From: DATHSY01 sp046729855
GTDB taxonomy: Bacteria; Actinomycetota; UBA4738; HRBIN12
Assembly (NCBI GenBank): GCA_046729855.1
Contig: JBKPHM010000083.1
Coordinates: forward strand, 1 to 35,943
Direction of reading: 5' to 3'
Length of the DNA: 35,943 bases
Below, piece after piece: positions 30,877 to 35,943 of the stretch (its first letter is position 1; every line of letters starts with the position of its first letter). A model generated the notes under the pieces. That model did no database searches and was not told the DNA's origin. It saw nothing but the letters and a program-made list of their open reading frames with translations. The position numbers were made by a program, and so were the translations under genes.

Positions 30877-32850
30877 TTAGATACCAACGACGAGGAGCGT
30901 GTCGCCGTGTTCGTCGCGGTCGGCTCCGTCGGCGCTCGGTGGCTCGAGCGGAAGCCACAGCGAGAAGATCGACCCCCTCTCGTCCGATCGCTCGAGCCAG
31001 ACGCGGCCGCCGAGGCGCTCAGCGGCCTTGCGGCAGATGTACAGCCCCATCCCCGCTCCGCCGACGACGCGCGTGAGCGATTGGTCGACCTGATAGAACC
31101 GCTGGAAGATCCGTTCCTGCTCCTCGGCTGAGATGCCCGGGCCTCGGTCTCGTACGGACACGCGGACGCCGCGCCCGTCTCGACGGGCGGAAATGGTGAC
31201 GATCCCGTCGGAGTACTTGATCGCGTTGTCCACGAGGTTCCCGAGGATCCGGTGGACGTGCTCCTCGTCGGTACGAAGGAGCGGCAGCCCTCGCGTTCCC
31301 ACGACCTCGAGGCGGCCGGGCTCCTCGAGTGCCGGAGCCCGCTCCTCGACCACTCGATCCACGACGCTCGCGATCGATACGGCGTTTTCCCCGAGCGCCG
31401 GGTGCGATGACTCGATGCGAGACGCGAACAGGAGATCCTCGATCAGCGCCCGCAGCCGTTCGGCGGCTCGATCCGCCCGCTCGAGGAAGTCACGCTGTTC
31501 GTCCGGCGACAGTTCGACCTCGTTGCTGAGCATCGTCTTGATGTATCCCTTGACGGACGTAAGCGGCGTACGCAGTTCGTGCGAAACCGTCGCGACGAAA
31601 TCGTCCTTCAGCCGGCTCATCTCGGTCTCGTGGGCGAGCGATCCCTCCAGACGACGCACGAGTTGCGTGTTCCGGATCGCGACGCCCATGTGGTTGGCGA
31701 GCGTCTCGAGAAGCTTCAGGTCCTCCGCTCCGAAGCTGCTGAAGTCCCCGACCCGGTTCGCCACCATAAGCGTGCCGAGGAGCTCGTGGCCCGACTGGAT
31801 CGGCGCGACGCCGGCGTCCACGATCCCCTGCGAACCGAAGAATCGCGCGAGGCTCGGGTTCCGGATCGGTCGTGGGAGCACGATCCCCTCCCGCTCCGCA
31901 CCAACGCGAGCCCACACACCTTCGCTGGGGTCGAGCACGACCGGCTGCATCAACGACCGCGCATCGCCAGGCCCGATCCGCGACCGGATGTGCGGCTCGC
32001 GATCTCCGGTCGGCCAGAACAGAACCTCGGCGATGTCCGCGTGGAACATCTCCCGGACGTGCTCGAGCAGCGGCGGGAGCATCTGGTCGAGTTGGAGCGA
32101 ACCCTGTGCGAGCCGTGTCGAGCGCTCCAGGAGAACGACGTCGTCGTGTTTGCGTTGCATGTCGGCGTATGCCTTGCCTGCCAGGAACGTCGTCGCCGCC
32201 GGAAGCGCCACCAGCAGGATCGACACCGGGTGCTCGTCGATCACCATCACGGCGACGACGCCGAGCGCGGTGTTCGCGACCGTCAACGCCGTGCCGATCC
32301 CGACGACCTGGTCGAAGAGCATCCAGGCACCCTCCGACAGCGAGATCGCGGCGTTGATCAGGACGGCGGCGACCAGATCGGCGGCGAGCATCGCCGTGAA
32401 CGCGGCCAGCCAGACGCCCGGCCAGCCGTCTGGCGCGACGGCGAGGACACCGCCGAAGATCGCAACGGCAACGACGGCGGTGAACGACCGCTGGCTGATG
32501 TTGAACGCGAGCCGGAGCGGATTCTGGCGGCGATGGACCGCGAGCGCTACGCCCACTCCCACGGCCTGCGCGAGGACGACCTCGACGGGGGTCGCCAGGG
32601 CCAGGGCGAGCACCAGCGGGAGCTCCGAGAGCGAGAACGAGTGGGCGTTTCGAGCGATCCGAAGGTGGATCACGAAGACCTCTGCCATGCCGAAGCCGAC
32701 CGCGAACACCCACCAGGGGATGACCGGGCTCTGCAGCACGGGCGTACGGTCGCCCGAGATCGGGATGAGCAGGGCGATCGACGCGAGCCCGATGGCGCAC
32801 GTCAGCACCCAGACCCGCTGCACACCGGTCAGGCGCGGTCGATGCCCCAT
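30877..32850 (-). CDS. Sensor histidine kinase with multi-helix sensor and GAF domain
   Basis: A 657-residue kinase. Residues about 12-225 form seven or eight helices, a MASE-like integral membrane sensor. Residues about 250-396 are a GAF domain (ending LETLANHMGVAIRNTQL). The HisKA domain has His424 in TVSHELRTPL; the ATPase domain has the N box NLVDNAIKYSD, G1 RDRGPGI, F box FQRFYQVDQ and G2 GAGMGLYICRKAAE. No response regulator is adjacent. The ATG is one base after the stop of the subtilase gene, so the two are co-transcribed; the kinase may act on a distant regulator. Confidence 0.92.
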   Translation of the reverse strand: MGHRPRLTGVQRVWVLTCAIGLASIALLIPISGDRTPVLQSPVIPWWVFAVGFGMAEVFVIHLRIARNAHSFSLSELPLVLALALATPVEVVLAQAVGVGVALAVHRRQNPLRLAFNISQRSFTAVVAVAIFGGVLAVAPDGWPGVWLAAFTAMLAADLVAAVLINAAISLSEGAWMLFDQVVGIGTALTVANTALGVVAVMVIDEHPVSILLVALPAATTFLAGKAYADMQRKHDDVVLLERSTRLAQGSLQLDQMLPPLLEHVREMFHADIAEVLFWPTGDREPHIRSRIGPGDARSLMQPVVLDPSEGVWARVGAEREGIVLPRPIRNPSLARFFGSQGIVDAGVAPIQSGHELLGTLMVANRVGDFSSFGAEDLKLLETLANHMGVAIRNTQLVRRLEGSLAHETEMSRLKDDFVATVSHELRTPLTSVKGYIKTMLSNEVELSPDEQRDFLERADRAAERLRALIEDLLFASRIESSHPALGENAVSIASVVDRVVEERAPALEEPGRLEVVGTRGLPLLRTDEEHVHRILGNLVDNAIKYSDGIVTISARRDGRGVRVSVRDRGPGISAEEQERIFQRFYQVDQSLTRVVGGAGMGLYICRKAAERLGGRVWLERSDERGSIFSLWLPLEPPSADGADRDEHGDTLLVVGI

Positions 32851-32851
32851 C

Positions 32852-34642
32852 TCACATGTCCCAGAGGGTGCTGGACCACGCGCCGGCGGTTAGCGCCGAC
32901 GGCGACTCGCCGCTCGTCCACTCGCCCGAAGACCAGCCGTTCGAGCTCCACGTCCGGCCCGACCACGTCCTCCCGCTCCAGGTCCGCCCCGACCAGGACG
33001 CTCCGCTCCACGTGCGCCCGGACCACGTTCGCCCGGCCCAGCTCTCGCCGCACCAGCAGTCGCCCGACCACGTGCGGCCTGCCCACGTCCCTCCTGACCA
33101 CGAGGTGCCGTCCCACGCCTGCGCCGTCCACACCGCGGGATCCCACGGATCGCCGAAGATCGTCTGTTCGCCCTGCAGCAGCACACCCTCGTCCTCGGCC
33201 GTGATCGAGCCCCGAGCCAGCTGGAGCGAACCCATGCCCGTGGATCGCGGCCACGTCTGGACGGCGCCGGCGATCTCCTCCGTCTTGAGCTCGCGCGCGC
33301 GATGCAGGTTGATGAGACCGGCGCCCTGCGCGACCGGGTCGGCGTTCGGGAGCGGGACGGCGGACTGCATCAGCAGCGCCTTCACCTCGTCCGGCGTGAG
33401 CTGCGGACGCTGCGTCAGCAGCGTTGCGACGGCGCCCGACACGATCGCGGCCGCCTGGGACGAGCCGCTGCCCCGGAAGAAGCGGCTGTAGCCGACCCGC
33501 GCAGCCGGGTTCGCTTCGTCGACGAAGCTCCCGGGGTCGCGCAGGCTGATGATCGACTTGCCGGGCGCGACGACGTCCGGGCGACGCACCGCGTTCCCGC
33601 GGGACTGCCAATCGGGGATCACGTCGTCCTTCGGGTCGTCGGTCCCGCGCGTGTCGTCGGCGGCCACGGCGATCACGTAGGGGTCGTACGCGGGGTTGTT
33701 CAGCTGCGGCGTCCCGAACCCGGAGTTCCCCGCCGCCACTACGACGACGATCCCGTGCAGCCACGCCGCCTCGACCGCGTACGCCAGTGGATCCAGACGA
33801 TAGTCCTGGGTCCCGTCGGTACCGAACGAGAGGTTGAGCACCCGGATGTTCAGGCCGTCCGAGTTCCGGTGCTGCACCACCCAGTCGATCGCCGCGATCA
33901 CCTGCGAGACGTCCGTCGCTCCGTCGCTTGCGGCGACCTTGAGACTGACGATCCGAGCCCCCGGGGCGGCCCCGACGAAGTGGTCGTTGACCTCCTCGTC
34001 CTCCTTCGTCGGGCGGATCGAGCTGTCGCGCCCCGCGATGAGGCCAGCGAGATGCGTGCCGTGCCCGTACGTGTCGACGTTGGTCAGGTTCGACGCCTGC
34101 GACTCGAAGGACAGATCCGGTCCGTTGATGACGTTCACGGCGAGCCCCTCGACGGGGGCGACGCCCGAGTCGATCAGCGCGACGTCGATGCCGTTGCCGG
34201 TCCAGCCGCGCTGCCACATCTCGTGCAGCTTCGTGTTCCTGACGACGCGGTACCAGGAGCCTGGGTACTTCGCCGGGTCGACCCCATCGACGGTCCCGAG
34301 CAGTTGGATCGGAGCGTTCGGCGTCACCGAGAAGACGCCGGGGACCCGTCTCAGGGATGCGACCGCGTCCTCCGGAACCTCCGCGGCGAACCCGCTGATG
34401 AGCGAGATCGGACGGCCGATCGTCCCGCCCAGTGCCTCGACAGCCTCCTCCGGAGAGGCGCCGGCGCCCGGCAGCTCGCGGACGATGACCGACAGGGTTG
34501 TTGGATCGCCCGGTCTCGACGGTGCGGGCACCAGGCAGAGGCTGGCAACGATCGCGGCGATGAGCGCGAGCGCAACGGCACCGCTCCGCGTCAACACCGG
34601 GATCGACCTCGAGGAATTACGGCCGACGACCAGAAAGCCCAT
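32852..34642 (-). CDS. Secreted S8 (subtilisin-like) peptidase with C-terminal Trp repeats
   Basis: A 596-residue protein. Residues about 18-40 form a signal helix, 50-110 an inhibitor I9-like propeptide (LSVIVREL ... AAEVPEDAVASLRRVPGVFSV). The peptidase domain has Asp158 in ALIDSGV, His194 in YGHGTHLAGL, Asn306 in AAGNSG and Ser395 in GSSQAAA (usual GTSMAAP). From Trp500 the chain is a repeat of five residues, W-S/A-G-x-T/S, with sixteen Trp exactly five apart, ending in a Ser/Thr-rich tail and LWDM. There is no LPxTG sorting signal. The start has AAGGGAGG upstream. The substrate is unknown. Confidence 0.92.
   Translation of the reverse strand: MGFLVVGRNSSRSIPVLTRSGAVALALIAAIVASLCLVPAPSRPGDPTTLSVIVRELPGAGASPEEAVEALGGTIGRPISLISGFAAEVPEDAVASLRRVPGVFSVTPNAPIQLLGTVDGVDPAKYPGSWYRVVRNTKLHEMWQRGWTGNGIDVALIDSGVAPVEGLAVNVINGPDLSFESQASNLTNVDTYGHGTHLAGLIAGRDSSIRPTKEDEEVNDHFVGAAPGARIVSLKVAASDGATDVSQVIAAIDWVVQHRNSDGLNIRVLNLSFGTDGTQDYRLDPLAYAVEAAWLHGIVVVVAAGNSGFGTPQLNNPAYDPYVIAVAADDTRGTDDPKDDVIPDWQSRGNAVRRPDVVAPGKSIISLRDPGSFVDEANPAARVGYSRFFRGSGSSQAAAIVSGAVATLLTQRPQLTPDEVKALLMQSAVPLPNADPVAQGAGLINLHRARELKTEEIAGAVQTWPRSTGMGSLQLARGSITAEDEGVLLQGEQTIFGDPWDPAVWTAQAWDGTSWSGGTWAGRTWSGDCWCGESWAGRTWSGRTWSGASWSGRTWSGRTWSGRTWSSNGWSSGEWTSGESPSALTAGAWSSTLWDM
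32918..33145 (-). repeat. Pentapeptide Trp-repeat array in the subtilase
   Basis: Residues 500-575 of the subtilase: Trp at every fifth position sixteen times. The best units read WSGRT; DNA units of 15 bases are imperfect because of synonymous changes, so the array is maintained at protein level. One unit pair contains two Cys (WSGDCWCGES). Confidence 0.85.
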
Positions 34643-34848
34643 CTCGCCTCCCTTCGCCGCCCGATTGTGCCCTCGGCCGCGTGGCGTGCGAATCCACCAA
34701 GAGGCGCTTCTCTCGCTCCGACAGTCGGAGGCCGAGGGTCGCGGAGCCGCCTGCAACGGCCTACATCCTTCGGGGAACCCCGACGCGCCCCCACGTGATC
34801 TCCGCCGCACGCTTCAAGCATCGAGGTCCACCGCTCGATGCGAAGAGT

Positions 34849-35421
34849 GTGACGACGCGACCGCCGGATGCACCGATCCCGATCGGACACCCCAGCACCC
34901 TTCCTGCTCCGTCCGGGCGCAAGCGGACGGCGAAATCGCCAACCGTCGGCGCCGTGCTCCGGGAGCTGACCCGTCGCGGCTTCGTGACCCTGAAGAGCGT
35001 CGAGACCGACCACGGGATCGTGGATCACGTGGCCCTGGGGCCGACCGGCGTCTTCGCAATCGTCGCAAAGACGTGGCGGCGCCACATCTGGGTGGGCGCA
35101 CACCCGACACGCGTCGTGGTCGGGCGTACCGACGTCACCGACGCCGTCCGTGAGATCGTGCATCGCGCGCTGGAGATCGACCGACGCGTGGCCCGACTCG
35201 CGCCCGACATCGTCGTGGAGGCGCTGGTCGTCGTCACGGGAATCCGCCTGCCGACCGGCCCGATCGCGCTCGGACGTTCGACGATCGTCGACGTCGAGAC
35301 CCTGCGCGGCGTCGTGCTCGACCGTCCGCGCATCGTGGATCCGGCGATGCTGAGCCGTCTCGCCGACGCCGTTCTCGACGGCGGGAACGTCGCGACGGCA
35401 GCGTTCGGTCCCGACCGCTGA
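34849..35421 (+). CDS. NERD-like domain protein (degenerate)
   Basis: A 190-residue protein from the GTG at 34849. The core (AVLRELTRRGFVTLKSVETDHGIVDHVALGPTGVFAIVAKTW) matches the NERD nuclease-related domain, where relatives read nIDHvvvGPxGVFvIdtK. The Asp of VDH and the Lys of AK are kept, but the acidic residue before the Lys is Ala. The C-terminal part (VVVTGIRLPTG, then TLRGVVLDRPRIVDPAMLSRLADAVLDG) fits the family. The start is uncertain: the frame is open back to 34681 but that region lacks start signals and is the divergent promoter region of the subtilase gene, where I see no clear elements. It may be a non-catalytic binder. Confidence 0.65.
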   Translation: MTTRPPDAPIPIGHPSTLPAPSGRKRTAKSPTVGAVLRELTRRGFVTLKSVETDHGIVDHVALGPTGVFAIVAKTWRRHIWVGAHPTRVVVGRTDVTDAVREIVHRALEIDRRVARLAPDIVVEALVVVTGIRLPTGPIALGRSTIVDVETLRGVVLDRPRIVDPAMLSRLADAVLDGGNVATAAFGPDR

Positions 35422-35462
35422 CGGGCGGGCGAGGGCACTTCCACGAGGGGCACAGACTTCGT

Positions 35463-35468
35463 CATAAT
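35463..35468 (+). promoter_or_regulatory. Putative -10 element of the histone-like gene
   Basis: CATAAT differs from TATAAT at one base and lies 36 bases before the ATG at 35505. It is an unusually A+T-rich spot for this window. The -35 region is poor (TTCCAC at 18 bases). Confidence 0.4.
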
Positions 35469-35487
35469 CGATGCGACGTGACGTCGG

Positions 35488-35534
35488 ACAACGAGGAGGG
35501 GGTCATGTCGAGCAACGAGGAGGACTTCATGTCT
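35488..35534 (+). repeat. 24-base tandem duplication carrying ribosome binding site and start codon
   Basis: The segment CAACGAGGAGG..TTCATGTC or GTCATGTC occurs twice, offset by exactly 24 bases, so that two ribosome binding sites (GAGGAGG) and two in-frame ATGs (35505 and 35529) stand one after the other at the beginning of the Lys-rich protein gene. Confidence 0.7.
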
Positions 35535-35927
35535 ACCCGCGATCCGTTCACCGGGCCGGGCACGTACGTCCCGCCCACCGAGGAGGAACGACCCGAGGTC
35601 GAGGCGGCCGTCGAGAAGCTCGACGAGGTCGCTGAGGAGAAGCCCGACGAGGCGGCCGCCGCCGGCGAGCAAGCGGCCATGGCCGGCGCCCCCGCGCCGA
35701 AGGCTCCGGCCAAGCGCACCACCCGCCGCAAGCCAAGCACCAGGAAGCCCACCGCCAAGCGGAAGACCACCGCGACGAAGGCGGCCGCCAAGCGGAAGAC
35801 CACCGCGAAGCGCAAGACGGCCGCGAAGAAGGCCACCGCGAAGCGGAAGTACTCGGCGAAGAAGGCCACCGCGAAGCGGAAGGTCACGGCGAAGATGGCC
35901 ACCGCGAAGCTGACGTTGAAGGCGTAG
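35505..35927 (+). CDS. Histone H1-like Lys/Ala-rich DNA-binding protein
   Basis: A 140-residue protein of two parts. Residues 1-60 are acidic and Pro-containing (VEAAVEKLDEVAEEKPDEAAAA). Residues about 67-140 are a basic tail of Lys, Arg, Ala and Thr in units such as KRKTTAKRKTAAKKATAKRK, like bacterial histone H1-like proteins (Hc1/AlgP type, and the tail of mycobacterial HupB). The tail should bind DNA or RNA without sequence preference. The start may be ATG 35505 or 35529, each with its own GAGGAGG; GTG 35478 is less likely. The gene ends just inside the window. Confidence 0.8.
   Translation: MSSNEEDFMSTRDPFTGPGTYVPPTEEERPEVEAAVEKLDEVAEEKPDEAAAAGEQAAMAGAPAPKAPAKRTTRRKPSTRKPTAKRKTTATKAAAKRKTTAKRKTAAKKATAKRKYSAKKATAKRKVTAKMATAKLTLKA
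35823..35882 (+). repeat. 27-base direct repeats in the basic tail
   Basis: GCGAAGAAGGCCACCGCGAA and the following seven bases occur identically at 35823-35849 and 35856-35882, a period of 33 bases or eleven codons (unit AKKATAKRKxx). This identical DNA invites slippage and copy-number change in the tail. Confidence 0.8.
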
Positions 35928-35943
35928 AAGCGGACCTCGAAGC

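Noticed and set aside
32918..33145. Regular repeat array considered as CRISPR or as minisatellite DNA
   Set aside because: The period is 15 bases, coding, with imperfect DNA units and constant Trp codons; it is a protein repeat.

Overview
This is a strongly G+C-rich window with no rRNA, tRNA, insertion sequence, phage gene or CRISPR array that I can recognise. I suggest a chromosomal segment of an Actinomycetota (high-G+C Gram-positive) bacterium, probably an uncultured lineage. The grounds are the codon bias, frequent GTG starts, many ATGA/GTGA stop-start overlaps, and actinobacterial-style families: giant SCO7613/DUF2339-like membrane protein, TPM+PspA pair, DUF6186-like small protein, class III cyclase with two membrane helices, and a Trp-repeat S8 peptidase. 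The organism is inferred from gene style only.

Layout. 1-1563: end of an unknown gene, a single-helix membrane protein, a VOC/PhnB protein and a small membrane protein. 1496-7011 (minus): a 1508-residue polytopic membrane protein coupled to a PrsW-type intramembrane protease. 7136-11846 (plus): an envelope-stress-like operon (TPM-domain protein, PspA) running into the radical SAM and Memo genes of the AmmeMemoRadiSam system. 11819-13688: FAD monooxygenase and a divergent CsbD protein. 13693-15092 (minus): a SLATT-like two-helix membrane protein coupled to an HExxH metallopeptidase, followed upstream by a VapC (PIN) toxin remnant. 15521-19718: DoxX, CBS-pair protein, PanE, a CxxC thioredoxin-like protein and a CstA transporter. 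19774-23232: a membrane-anchored unknown protein divergent from a four-gene cassette of two small paralogues and two ArsA/Get3-like ATPase paralogues. 23242-25873: an endonuclease V-like protein lacking key residues, small membrane proteins, a dual-specificity phosphatase and a membrane class III cyclase. 25990-29973: secreted protein, membrane-anchored sulfite-oxidase-family molybdoenzyme, response regulator and sensor kinase. 29995-35927: small proteins, a GAF histidine kinase coupled to a Trp-repeat subtilase, a degenerate NERD protein and a histone H1-like Lys-rich protein.

The most interesting points are: (i) the paired ArsA-like ATPases, where one partner has Asn where Get3 has its catalytic Asp; (ii) matching 11-bp-spaced direct repeats upstream of the secreted protein and the molybdoenzyme, which look like operators for the adjacent response regulator; (iii) the coupled SLATT-like/HExxH gene pair beside a dead toxin gene; (iv) the endonuclease V-like protein with three catalytic positions changed; and (v) the strict five-residue tryptophan repeat in the subtilase that is co-transcribed with a sensor kinase.
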